Part shown: piece by piece, positions 12,801 to 24,141 of the stretch
How the letters are laid out: each line of letters begins with the position of its first letter
Position numbering within the stretch: the stretch's first letter is position 1
NCBI GenBank assembly: GCA_023091665.1
Contig: JALJCQ010000015.1
Span: 1,364,001-1,428,000, forward strand
Length of the DNA: 64,000 nt
DNA from: Pythium myriotylum
Lineage: Eukaryota; Oomycota; Peronosporomycetes; Pythiales; Pythiaceae
Reading direction: 5' to 3'
Notes under the pieces: model-generated
Databases searched by the model: none
The model's input: the letters and a program-made list of their open reading frames with translations, nothing else
What the model was told of the DNA's origin: nothing
Position numbers and translations under genes: made by a program

Positions 12801-15800
12801 CGACCATTCCTAGACAAACTCGAAGATTTTTTTGTCACCAACGTGAAGTTCATTTTGTATGGGCAGGGGGAGGTTGTATATCGACAAGGAGACTACGCGA
12901 ACGGATTGTTTTTCTTGCTGGAAGGTGATGTATGCGTGATTGCAAATGCTGATAATCCTCGAAGTATTCCGCTTGGAGGCTTCTTTGGGTCTGCGGTTTT
13001 ACGAGCCACTGAAACATCGCTTGGCTACGGGGAGCATGTAAGCGCTGCGAAAGGATGCATTCTTTTGTTCATTTCGAGAGATCATCTTCATGGGATGGAT
13101 GAGATATATCCTGGGTTCTCAAGCGAGCTGGCTGCTCTTGAATCCAAGCTCCTCCGAAACAAGCTAATGATCTCGGATCTCCGGGGTTCAACGGGTCGAG
13201 TAAGTGGTAGAATGAGTGGGCGTCGAGGTACTGCTGCTCCTGTTCCAGCTCGACAACGCACAATCTGGTCACGTGTCTTTGGGCCAGCGGAGGTTGCTCT
13301 CGATCCAGACTCAAAGATGATGATGCTTTGGGAAATCTGGCTATTCGTTGCAATGACCATCCAGTGGTTGACAGTGACCATCCAGATTTGCTTTCGAATG
13401 AAGAAGGCGAGGTACATCCAAGCTGATGTTGCGGCAGCCGTCTTGGAAATATCATTTTTTGTCGACATTTACCTTCGCACACGACTTGGATATTACGCAT
13501 TCGGCAACAAAATCATGGACCCGCAAGTGATTCGCCATTCGTACATTCAGTCGCGAACCTTTTTTGTCGACGCTATATCGTTAACACCGTTGTATGCCGT
13601 GAATTGGTTTCGCACCCCGGAACAACGTCTGGATGTCTTGAACGTGAATAAGGTCCTTCGTGTCCTCAAAGTTCCAGCTCAGCTCCGGGCACTAGAGAAT
13701 CGATACTTGAAACGAACAACTGAACTCCGTCTCTTCAAACTCTTCTACTACACTTTTCTGCTAGCACACATGTTTGGATGTATGTGGTTTGATTTCGCGT
13801 CAAACTCCTCCCACATTTTCAACACCTCAATGAATGCAAATACGGAGTTTGGTGACGACTCGTGGCTTCCCCCTGCGTCTCTTGAGTCTGTGGCGCTTAA
13901 TAAGCAGTATTTCGCGTCGTTGTTCTGGTCATTTGGCCTTATGTCAGCTTCAAGTACGGGGGAGCTACCGAAGACTGCCCAGGAGTGTGTATTTGCTGTC
14001 ATCACAATGACATGCGGATTCTTTCTGTTTGCATATGTTGTCGGCAACTTCACTGATATCATTGAGCTTGCCGATGGCGGTAGCCGTGACTTCGTGGAGC
14101 GACTATCTGCAGTGCGCCTGGTCAAGTCTCATTTCGCCTTGCCACGATCAATCTCAGACCAAATCATGACTTACTTCTGTTTTCAACGGTACCACACAAT
14201 CACTCAAGAACGACACCTTGAGCGTTGCCTTCCTCCTTCACTGCTTACTGATATTCGACTCGTTCATCTGAAGCCAATGATTGGAAAGGTTTCATTCTTG
14301 AGTGGAATGGAAGGTTCGGTCACACGAATGCTCGTCTCCCAGTTCCACCAGATGCTAGTTCTACGTGAGGAGTATGTGTGCAAGTATGGTGAGGAAGGAT
14401 TCGACATGTACTTCGTATTCACCGGTGTGCTTGATGTCTTACTTCCCACAGATATGATCACTTCGGAGGAAGTCAGTGATCGCATTACTGGAGGAGGGGG
14501 CCAAGAGGAGACTGAGCCAATCTCTCAGACTGGCGCTTTCGCGAATGAAGATCCATTCGCTGGCCGTTTGAAGAAGGTGAATGAACTCAACTCAGGCAGC
14601 TACTTTGGGGAGAATGGGCTCTTTACCAAAAGTCTACGCAATGCTTATGTTCGGGCATCAACTTCGTGTATCCTGTACAAACTCTCCCGAGACTCACTTG
14701 AACTTGTGTTCGAACGGTATCCACAATGGAAAGAGAAGGTTCTCCGAATAGCAAACTTGCAGCGCGAACAGCAGCGACTCGCGCGAATGTCCGCCGAAGA
14801 ACAAAATCGGCATTCAGATGAGTCAAATGGATCCATGCTCTCTCGAATCGATTTGATCAATCGACGCGCGGAGCGAATGGAGGAGGAAATGCAGATTGTG
14901 CGTCTTCGTCGGATGGACAGCACACAAAGCATCCGGCCACGAGCATCAAAAGCGAGACGAAAGATTGAACAAATCCTTAAAGATCCAGTAATTGTACTCT
15001 GGAGAAGTTTGACTGTCGGAGCTAGTGCGCAGAGTCGAGTACACCGACTTTGGCTTTGGCTGATGATATTCTCCTCGATCTTTATCGCAGCGATCATTCC
15101 GTACCGAATTGCGATCGATCCGCTCTCGCAAATATCGGCATTTGGGGAAGTCATGAAGGCGATCGAAGTCTTTTGCGAAGTGATGTTCGTGCTGGATATT
15201 CGTTTTAGCTGGCGAGTGCAAGAGAGTAAGAGCTCGATGGAGTTATACGAGCAAACATACAGAGTGATGTACACGAAAGAGCGTCTAAAATGGGACATTA
15301 TCGCGAGCTTTCCGCTCGATAGACTCCTGGTCGACTTCACGAGTACACCGTGGCTCCGATTGCTTCGCTGTGCCAAGATCATCAATGTCCCCAAGTACAT
15401 GGAAGAGCTGAATCGACGCAGCGTGTCCACTCAGTTTAATCGTTTTCGCGGATTCGTCTTAATGTACCTCCTTGCAATCTATTGGGCAGGTTGCGCCTAC
15501 CTTGCAATATCAGAAGTGGCCGGTTTTGGAGATGAGTGGAACTCGTGGCGGCCATCCAAGGTACTGGCATTCACTCGAGACGAAATGCCGTCGACAGAGA
15601 CTGTGACTCTTCGATACTTTCGAGGGTTCTTTTTCGGAGTCACCTCCTTCGTCAAGAAAGGAAAGACTTTCACCCCTGACTCGACGCCCCTGAACATTTT
15701 TGCCGTGCTCACTTGCTTTACTGGGATGTTGGTGATGTCGTTTATGATAAGTGAGTTTGCCTCATTGTACATTTCATACATCTGGAACGAAGTCGACTTC

Positions 15801-17015
15801 CGGAAGACACACATTGCAGTGGAGTTGTACCTCGACCGAGTTCGCGTTAGCGACGAGCTCAAGCGTCGGACTCAACGCCTGATGTCATCTCTGTGGTCTT
15901 CGCACTCGGGTGTCAATTACGAGGCAGTATTTCGAGAGCTTCCGCCTTCTATCAAGCGAGCTGCGATTATTTACGTCGTCAAAAAACCACTTCATCTCTT
16001 CACAGGGACCACATTTCGAATGCTCGCATGCGATTCCCGCATAGACCTCGACGAGTTTGCGCAAAAAATTGCTCAGTATCTCAGGTTCGAAGGTTATCCG
16101 CGAGACGAAAATGTCGTCGCCGAAGGAAGCATATCTCGTGCGATGTTTTTCGTAGTACGAGGACACTTGATGATGCAGAGCAAAACGAACGCAGCGGTTG
16201 CACGAACAATCGTTCGACGAGGTCAGTATTTTGGCGATCGCGGGTTGCTCGGCTGTGCCGTCAGTATGATCACAGTCCGTACGATCCGAGCATGCGATTT
16301 GCTATCAATCAGCTCTGAGGACTTTCTCAGTGTTCTGGAAGGAAACTGCTTCTCACACGTAGCGCTCACACTCGTCGCACGTGCTCAATCTGCCCTTGAG
16401 ACCCGTGCTGGCCCCGAGTGTTCACGCCAGGAGATGGAAATTCGTTGGGGCGATGCACTGTTATCCGAGCTTCGAGACTTGAAGAAAAGCAATGATAGAA
16501 GCGCATTCTATAGTGCAAACAATGGTCCGCGATTGTCGAGCGAGCACATTGACAGATTGGCGCACGTCCTCGACACTGCAGCCGACTGCGTGCACGCTTT
16601 CCTCCCATTCCTCTACTTGGTGTTGCCTTTTGACCCATTCGACTGGAACTCGGCAACGAAGAATGCGCAATCGAAGCGACGGATGTCATCACCCGTTCCG
16701 AACGACAAATCGCCAGGACAGGGCACCCACGCGGAGACATCACTGAGTGAGACGGTCCCTTCTGCATTTGAAGCACAGCAAACAGCGGTACAAAGCCCCG
16801 AAGCTCCGTTTGAATCGCCGCGAGATGCCTGCAGAGAGGTCTCGGCCGGACTCGGCTTCTCCGACGTCAACGCTGGTGCGGCACGAGCGACTCGTTCGGA
16901 TGAGATCTCACTTGACAAGCAGGTGGTCGAGACTGTCGACTGGCTCGCCACCACTGAGGACGTCTCATCGCCCAGGCCCGACTCTGCCGCCAAGCCCCTC
17001 GACGCCAGCACCTGA
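9840..17015 (+). CDS. Four-domain cyclic-nucleotide-binding ion channel (plus-strand copy)
   Basis: Three exons: 9840-10823, 10891-12047, 12110-17015; 2348 aa. Introns of 67 and 62 nt sit at the same places and phases as two of the three introns of the minus-strand paralogue. Four S1-S6/CNBD units: pore loops near residue 255 (LFEGELP, Gly codon 10602), 824 (ALGKTIEP, Gly 12441), 1330 (SSTGELP, Gly 13959) and 1897 (VKKGKTFTP, Gly 15660). The residue after the filter Gly is E, K, E, K. CNBD cassettes: unit I CFGELS...PRTAT and unit III YFGENG...LRNAY look competent; unit II (FFGSAV) and unit IV (YFGDRG...VSMITVR) lack the Arg. S4 segments carry few charges (for example KLLRWVRLPKY in unit I), so voltage sensing may be weak. 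The long tail after about residue 2100 is low-complexity, Ser/Pro-rich. Likely cation channel of plasma or flagellar membrane; ligand (cAMP/cGMP) inferred from family. Confidence 0.88.
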
Positions 17016-17304
17016 CGGTTGGCCGCCCCCGTCTTACCCGGAACGCCACTGCCCTGAGCGGATCTTGTCCTCTAGTGGAAGAGGGAGATGGGCGGCGGTG
17101 AAGCTTCAGAAAGTGACGCACGTGACGTGACGGCGACATCTCGATGCCAGATTCGTAATTTCAGCGACACGAATCGCCAGATTTGAACGTCGCCGAGAAA
17201 GCTCGGAGCAGAATGGTGACTGCGCACTGGCCAGTTCCTCTCTCTGCTCGCACTCGGCGACTCTCGCTCTCCCGCGTGCTGCCAGCGTGGCGCCGTCCCA
17301 CGGC
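17016..17304 (+). promoter_or_regulatory. Upstream region of START-like gene B with CACGTG/TGACGT cluster
   Basis: Positions 17114-17131 read GTGACGCACGTGACGTGACG-like, packing a palindromic CACGTG (G-box) and two TGACG half-sites (CRE/bZIP type) into under 20 bp, about 175 bp before the ATG of gene B. These are classic bZIP/bHLH target cores in other eukaryotes; function here is inference. A TGACGTGACG also occurs near 53934 upstream of the ABCA gene. Confidence 0.35.
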
Positions 17305-18657
17305 ATGTCGGACCAATCGGCGGTGACGACCACGTCACCAATTGACTCGGCTTTCGACGCCAGCATGCCGACAGTGCTCGACTTCCTCGACAGCTCCTTC
17401 TTCGCGGACGCCCCGGTCCAAGGCGACGAGGCCACGTCGTCGCCGCAGCCCGGGGTGCCCGCACAGCCGTCCACGCCGCCGCTCAAGCCGACAGCGGGTC
17501 GGCGGCGTGGGAAAGTGCAGTTGGACCCAACAGCCAAGGCGCTCAAGCGAGCGAGGCGGTCGGAGATCGAGCGCAACTCGCGTCTGCGGCGACTGGTGAG
17601 TGGGGCGCGCGTGGTCGTTGGTCGTGAGAAGTTCTAACTCGGCGAGTGGCGTCAGGATGAGCTCTCCCGCATGAGAGAGCAGCTGATGGGGTTGGAGCGC
17701 CAGTACAAACGTTTGGCGGACGAAGAAGGGCTCGAGAAACTCGTGTTCGAGAACGACCACAGCACGAGCGCGCGAATCATTGTAAAGAAGAGTGCCCTGG
17801 ACCAGACTCGCGTTCGAAGAAGACTCGTTTTTATGACGCAGCTGCTGGCGGAAGAGCAAAGTCAACTTCGCAAGTTGCTGCAAGAGCAAGAGCTCTTCCA
17901 GCAAACGGTGCAGTCGGCATGGACATGCGAGCTTAGCGATAACTCAGTGGCCTCGTCTACGTCCACGGAACCGATCGACCCGAGCAAGGAGTGGGTCCAT
18001 CCGTCTCGATGTTTCGCATTTCTTCGTGAGACCTACGAACTCATCACGAAGTTTGACGCGAGCCATCGTTTCGAGACGACGGGGGCGTCGATTATGGGCT
18101 GGACGGACAAACGACGAGTTGACGACAACACTGGCCATCTCCATTACGGGTTTCGGAAGCAGTTTCTGGGTCAGCAAGCCGAAACCTTGCTTACGAGGAC
18201 ATGGGATCTGTTTGTGGATCCAGCCAAGATGTCTCGGTTGCTCGTGGACCCGACTGTTACGACCGAGTACACGACCTTGCAGAAGCTCAACGACGACCTG
18301 CTGCTCATCCGCCGAGACCACACCCATCCGTACGTGCAGATGACGTTCCTGACGGCACACGTGCTGTTTCGGCTGCAGACTCCTCAAGGATATCTGCTCT
18401 GCTTCCGCACTATCCCAATCCCTGAGATCCAGCAAGACCTCAAGCCGCATGAGATGTGGTTCGACATCAACAACTGGACGCTTTTCAACCATATCGTCGA
18501 CGACTGTGGTCAGATCATCGGCTGTGAGGTCGTGGCCGGTGGCTCGCTCAGCGATCCGTCCAAGGTTACGACCAAGCACTGGCTCTTTGAGCTCATCGTG
18601 TCGGTGCTCAAGTGGGAGGCGACCTGCGTGGCGCCGCTGTTCCTCATGTCCTCGTAA
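17305..18657 (+). CDS. START-like family protein B with bZIP-like N-terminus
   Basis: Exons 17305-17595 and 17656-18657; intron of 60 nt, phase 0; 430 aa. The first ATG in frame is 17305 (the GTG 18 nt upstream is ignored). Residues about 60-97 form a basic block (ALKRARRSEIERNSRLRRL) that runs, across the intron, into a coil (DELSRMREQLMGLERQYKRL). A second coil follows near residue 150-190 (EEQSQLRKLLQEQELF). The C-terminal 230 residues share family landmarks: MGWTDKRRVDDN, LTRTWDLF, LLIRRDHTHPYVQ, FRTIPIPE, NNWTLFNH and KWEATCVAPLFL. The family's late intron at the conserved Trp is absent here. First gene of a three-gene plus-strand tandem run (B-C-D). Likely nuclear or cytosolic regulator with a lipid-type pocket; no direct evidence. 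Confidence 0.8.
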
Positions 18658-18863
18658 GTTATGCAGATTCTCACTATTCCACAATTCGTACTATGTTTAG
18701 TTAAATCCCGCTAGGTACGTTGTTCTGAACCTCGCCAGCTGGTGTCCCTCTTAAACATTATCTCTAGGTTCTTCCCTGCGAGAATGCATCCCGTCCCCTT
18801 GATGGCGTCGTCCTCGACAGCTGCTGAGGCGAGCTATTCATCCTTCCGAGCTCCCGAGACGCG

Positions 18864-20510
18864 ATGATGCAGATCGCGGGCGTGCACGCGACGCCGTACG
18901 CGGCGCCGAGCGCCCCGGCGGGCGCAGGGGCCCCGTGGGACGCGGACGACCAGGCGCTGATGGAGCTGCTGCTCATGGAGTCGAACGAGACGGCGTCGCC
19001 CGCGAAGAACGCGGAGCGAAACGCGGCGCACGCGACCATCGACGCCAAGACCAAGACCAAGGCGAAGCTGACGTCGAACGAGAAGAAGGCGCGCCACCGC
19101 GAGGTCGTGCGACGCTCCTACCATCGCAACAAGGTGAGTGAAGCAAAAATGGCGTTGAGTTCACTCTTCATGGGAGGTTGACGCGAGTCTAGGCGACGGT
19201 GAAAGTGCTCCAGGACGAAGTCAAGCAGCTCGAAGACAAGTTCCGCGAACTGACGGCGGGTCGTGGGCCGGTTGATCGCGAGCGCGCAGTGAGCTCTGGC
19301 CTAAACCCGGACGAGCTGGCACGAATCGATGCAATGAAAGAGCAAGTCGCTTCATTGGACGCTACGTCGGAGCAGCTCCGCAAAGAATCAGTCAAACTAC
19401 AAACTGTATTGCTCAGGCACCAAGAGTATGCGCGCGTCGTGCTCGAAGCTTTCGACGACGATCTGATGGAGGAGGTAGGTCCAACTATCCGGATTATACT
19501 CACTCTGGTCACTGGGGACTAATATTCTACGGTGTCTAATCAGAGCACATCCGAGGAAGAAGATGACTCGGTCTCGTCGCTCGCATCATTCAGCCCTTCG
19601 TCTCTTTCCGACAAAGACCAGTCGCCAGTGAAGACTGGTGGTGTGAAGCGCGCTCTCTACGCAGTTCGTCGACCGACGCACGTGGTCGACCTCTCCCAGC
19701 CCGCTCCAATTGCGCGAGACGCTCGTAAAGACATTGGCTTCATCCCACTCACCCCTATCGACACAAAGCTTATTTGCAATTCTACGGTGAACGACATTGT
19801 CAGCTTCACCCTAAGTGGGCGCGCGGTATCCACTGGGGCCCGTGTACTTGGCTGGGAGGATCGACGCCTGATCGATGGATCCGCCGTTCGTTTCTCCCTT
19901 CGCAAACCGTTTAATGCGCGAAGCTCGCTTGATCTCATGGTGAAGACGTGGCAGTGCTTCTCGGATCCGATGTGCACGTACGACAAGTTTCGAGGTCTCA
20001 TGGAGGTACGAACCGTTCGCTGCACATAGTTTTCTGCCTGTTGTGCTGACTTCGACCGTGATTTCCCAGCTTCGCGTATTGCAACGAGTGAACGACGACG
20101 CACTCGTAGCACTTCGCGATACTATCAGCCCAGACAACGACAAAGTTTATCGCTTTGTGTATTTGCTTTTCCGGATGCGGACAACTCGCGGCTTCTTGAT
20201 TGGCGTCAAGTCAATCAACGATCCCAAGTTCATTACTCAGCAGTACAAGCAAAGTTTTACTCGCGACGGCAAAGAGGTCCAGTGGGTCGATTCGAGCGGC
20301 TGGTTTCTGTTCGATCGACAAGGCTATGTCGACCATCAGACGGGTATGGTGGTGGAAACTGGCGCCGAGGTCGAGTACGGTGGCTATATGGACTTCGGCG
20401 ACGCGGCCCACGCCGTCACGCTTGCAATGCAGACGCTTTCGACCGCGCTCAAGTGGGAGAGTCTGATGGTCGGCCCGATCTTCGCTTTGCCACCGTCCTC
20501 CAGCGAGTGA
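18864..20510 (+). CDS. START-like family protein C with basic/coiled-coil N-terminus
   Basis: Four exons, all phase 0: 18864-19133, 19193-19474, 19544-20005, 20070-20510; 484 aa. It is the most intron-rich member. N-terminus is Ala/Pro-rich, then KLTSNEKKARHREVVRRSYHRNK, the intron, then ATVKVLQDEVKQLEDKFREL as the coil. Exon 3 opens with an acidic Ser tract (STSEEEDDSVSSLASF). START-like landmarks: LGWEDRRLIDGSAVRFSLRK, LQRVNDDALVALRD, GFLIGVKSINDP, SSGWFLFD and KWESLMVGPIF. It starts only 206 bp after gene B ends, so its promoter must be very short. Tandem duplicate of its neighbours, though diverged. Confidence 0.78.
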
Positions 20511-20960
20511 AGGTGAGAGGTCTGGCAGAACAGTGAGTGTGATTGAGCCGTCTTGGTGGGAGTAGCGGAGTCTGTATAATTTATTCTGGATTGGATTTCT
20601 TGCTTTGTCGACATTCACTCTGGGTAGTTTCCGTGGTTGAGCTCGTGAGGAGCATTTGGTGAGCCGGTTAGTAGATGCGATCTACGAGCCGACTCTCTCG
20701 AAAAGTTTCTCGACTGATCGCGACGATTTCCTGGATCGTCGCTGTCTGCCAGAGGCGAGAAAGTTCAGGTCTTGGGACAGAAAGCAACGTCTTTGTTGGG
20801 GCCAGTCACGAAGCAAGGACTTGATGGACTCGAGGCGCAGAGAGGTCCATCTGATTCCTCCGCACTGGTTACCATCACTCTGAGGGCTCGTGGAGAAGTG
20901 GGCGGGGCGACCATTTCCCAGTGTCGGTGTCGACGGACAGTCCCGTGCCCCTCGGTCTCG
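20511..20960. other. Intergenic between START-like genes C and D
   Basis: Contains the 3' end of gene C and the promoter and leader of gene D. The frame of gene D stays open about 190 nt upstream of its ATG, but that stretch has no family similarity, so I treat it as untranslated. No other feature is seen. Confidence 0.45.
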
Positions 20961-22224
20961 ATGGACGACGCGCTGCAGCTCACGAGCGACGAGCTCGAGC
21001 TCTTCCTCTCGGCCACGGACGACGCCGCCGTCGCGCGCCCCCAGTCGTCCGATGAGGACAGCGGCGAGGCGGCGACGACCGGCAAGCGCTCGCGACGCAC
21101 CGAGATCGAGCGGCTCTCGCGGCGGCGGCGACAGGCGGCGCTCCGAGCCATGCGCGACGAGGTCAAGACGCTGGAGAAGCAGTTTTCGACGCTCATGGCC
21201 GGCCACGCGCGGCAGCGAGGAGGGGACGAGCGACTGGCGCGACCCAAGGCTCCTGAGACGCTCGATGCCCAGCACGACACGGTCGTTGTTCGAGGCGACG
21301 TGCTCAAGCTTCGCGAGCGCTTCATTGAGTTAACGCTCGAGATCCAGCAACTCGAATGCGAGCAAAAGGAAATCCGCCAAATGCTTCGAGCAAAGCACTT
21401 GCTCGCCTTCTCTCTCCGGTCGCTCGCGAGCTCGTGCGTTGACGACTGGGACGATGGGATTCCCATTCCCATGTTGGACCTCGAATATCACCCTCTCAAG
21501 GCAGAGGAATACTTCAGCATCATGCGAGACGCCTACAAGGAGATGCTCTCGTATGAAGCGATGCTTGCGCGTGATCGTTCGGAAGCTACATGTATGGGCT
21601 GGTTAAACAAGCAGTTTGTGAAGGGTGAGCACGCCTTGACCTCGCTGACGAAGACTCTGCGAGGTCGCCAAGCTGAGGAATTGATGCGAGAGTCATGGGA
21701 TTTGTACTCTAGCGAAGCGAGAATGCGCCAGGTATTCGGCGACTGGAGTAACGGCATTCGGTGTCGGCTACTCTATAAGTTGAACGAAGACGTCCTGGTC
21801 TTCTACAGAACCTTCGAGCGCCGTCACGTCGAGAAGCGGTTTCACTCCATTGTTCTTCTCTACCGAGTGCAAACTGAGGATGAATTTGTCGTTGGCACGC
21901 GCACAATCCCTACACCAGCTCTCCAGGACATGCTCAAGCTTCCGGATAAATGGACTGACATTCGCCTCTGGTACGTGTGTGTGAAAGTGCCTTCACCTCG
22001 ATGTAGTGCAACTTCACCCACGAATTGTGGTGTGCAGGGTTATCTTCAAGCAAATAAAGGCAGCCAGTGGACGTGATACCGATTCTGGGGTCGAGGTGGT
22101 GTTTGGAGTAGCCCATGGCACCCCTCTACCCGTGCCTCTATCGAATTTGTGTATGAATTTCTTCACGTCGGTTCTGCGTTGGGAAGGGTCTATCGCAACG
22201 CCGATGACACTTAAATGGTCGTAA
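20961..22224 (+). CDS. START-like family protein D with bZIP-like N-terminus
   Basis: Exons 20961-21970 and 22038-22224; the 67-nt intron splits a Trp codon in phase 2, exactly as in genes A and F; 398 aa. Start chosen at MDDALQLTSDELELFL because an acidic N-terminus opens several paralogues. The basic region TGKRSRRTEIERLSRRRRQ continues without the early intron into ALRAMRDEVKTLEKQFSTL. START-like part: MGWLNKQFVKGEHALTSLTK, LNEDVLVFYRTFERR, VGTRTIPTP and VLRWEGSIATPMTL. The protein ends soon after the last helix. Tail-to-tail with gene E, 165 bp apart. Confidence 0.78.
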
Positions 22225-22389
22225 GTTTGATTACAACAGTATTGGTTGGCCAGGATGAATTCCGATCCAAGTGCAGACATCGCTTAAATAGATTATATCA
22301 GTCGATACCATCATACACAGTCAACGAGCTCTCCTCGACATTAGTCGAGGCCACTCAAGAGCACACCCACGCCTTCTTCGTATTCTTTG

Positions 22390-23650
22390 TCAGCTGTTGA
22401 AGTTGCTAGCACCAAGAAAAAGTGGAGAGACGAACGAACTCTCGGCCCGTACAAGAGTCATTGCGAGTTCCATCATCCAGCGATTGGCGAAGGCAATCGA
22501 ATTGCTGGAAATGAGACCACTGAAAGAAACACGACAGCCGGTTGGGTCACCCGTAACTGGGTCCTTGATAAAGTCCATATGAGTCCAGTGAAAGTTATTC
22601 ATCCAGCCTCCGTCTCCTTCCATCGCGAGCTGCAGTCCTGGTGCAGGTATCGTGCGAATGCAATGCAGAAATCCTGTCTTCGTCTTTACACGAAACATGA
22701 TGTAGATCGTGTGGAAACGGGTCTCAATTCCTGGGTATTGAACATCGCGCCGGAAGATTGCAATGTCGTCAGTGACTTGCTGAATCAGTTCAACATGAAT
22801 CTTGTTGCTCCAGCCCAACATATTGCGGCACAGTTTCTCGGCAGAGAAATGCATATCCCAGTACACTTCAAAAAGCCACTGTGTATCGCAGTTACGGAAG
22901 CCCTTGGAAAAGCTGAATTGGAGCGTAGACGTGTCCAGATCCACTCGGCGACGGTCTGACCACCCCATGAACTCACGGCCACTGGACACGAAATCCTTGC
23001 TATGGGACAGTTCGTGGATCATTTTCAGCGAATACTTGAGCACGCTGACGCAGTCCTCCACCGACCACTTGTCAAAGTGAGCCTGAGAGAGAGAGTTCCA
23101 GTAATCGATATCAATCTCCCAGGCACTTTTTTTGGGAGGCGCAAACCACGACTTGAACAACTTCTGAGTGATCTCGTGCTCACGCAAGAGCCGCCGGAGT
23201 TGAGCGCCTTGCTGCTCGAGTTCGTTCTTTTCGCGATCTAACACGGCCGTGCGTGCAAGGTGCTCTCGAAGCCTCTCGATGTCCGCCTCGACGCCCTGGG
23301 CGGCTGCGGTGATCGCCGTCGGTGAAGACTCTGGTGCAGTGATCGTAGCGAAATGCTCTAGCACGAGCTCGAGCGTGCGGACCTGTTCATGCATTTGACG
23401 GAGGTTCCCCTACGCAGACCCCAGAAGTACCCAGTGAGTCGCGAGCCAACGAGCTCTCGAGTGGACAGCTTGGGATCGGTACCTGCCGCCGTTGTCGCGA
23501 GGCGCGCTCGCCGGCCGTGCGCTTGGCGCGAAGCAGCAGCTGCGCGAGCTCCTCGTCCTTCTCGAAGCTCGGGTCGTCTCCGTAGAGAAGCAGCTCGATC
23601 TGGTCGAGCTCTTGTGGCGTGAGCGACGCGGCGACCGTCGCGTCCTCCAT
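22390..23650 (-). CDS. START-like family protein E
   Basis: Exons 23483-23650 and 22390-23409; intron 23410-23482 (73 nt), phase 0, at the same place as intron 1 of A, B and C; 395 aa. Start at the ATG of MEDATVAASL; an in-frame extension further upstream exists but is unlike the family. Basic segment RAKRTAGERASRQRRQ, then the coil MHEQVRTLELVLEHF and a second coil ELEQQGAQLRRLLREHE. START-like landmarks: MGWSDRRRVDLDTSTLQFSFSK, QVTDDIAIFRRDVQYPG, IRTIPAPG, NNFHWTHMDF, RAESSFVSPLF. Closest to gene F by eye. The late intron at the FHW Trp, present in F, is missing here. Confidence 0.8.
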
Positions 23651-24141
23651 CGCAGCAGCTCCCTCGGCGTTGGGTTCTCGGATAATGGAGCTCTTCCAGC
23701 GTGTACACGCAATCACTCAAATCAATGAGGACCCGGACGATCCTTTTTAGCCAATAGAAAAGAAGAGCTATCCCCGCTGGAGTGACCAGGAGAGGTACTG
23801 TACATGACCGAAAATCCACTTGATGGGATGGGAGGATCCCATCAGCTTCAGCCAAACCGTCGCGCAGCTACAGTACGAGTCACTCTCGATGGTCCAAAAG
23901 AGCTCCAAACCACCGGCGAAGATGCTTCGAAATCGCGTCACTATTGAAAGGGTCCAAATCAGGTCTCATTGATGGTTTCAGACACGTTGTCTTCGTGCAT
24001 GACGACATTATTACGGATGCACAAAAAGTCTCGTCGTTGGAGATCCACTTGACTTCTCAACTCAGTTCAAACACGCGGAACGATTTGATCCCCCTCGCAA
24101 AGCCTGGAGGGCCCAAGTTCGTGAGGCTTCGGTGTATCCGA
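23651..24141. other. Intergenic between START-like genes E and F
   Basis: Holds the promoter of gene E and the 3' flank of gene F, both on the minus strand. A plus-strand open frame across 23944-24252 overlaps the last exon of F in antisense and looks like a shadow. Nothing else is recognised. Confidence 0.45.

Noticed and set aside
14645..15430. 261-codon minus-strand open frame inside the plus-strand channel gene
   Set aside because: It lies antisense to clear channel unit III-IV coding sequence, has no domain, and arises from the codon use of the real gene.
2566..17015. Classification of the channel pair as K+ channels of the CNGK type
   Set aside because: The four-repeat layout fits, but no unit has a GYG filter, so K+ selectivity cannot be claimed.
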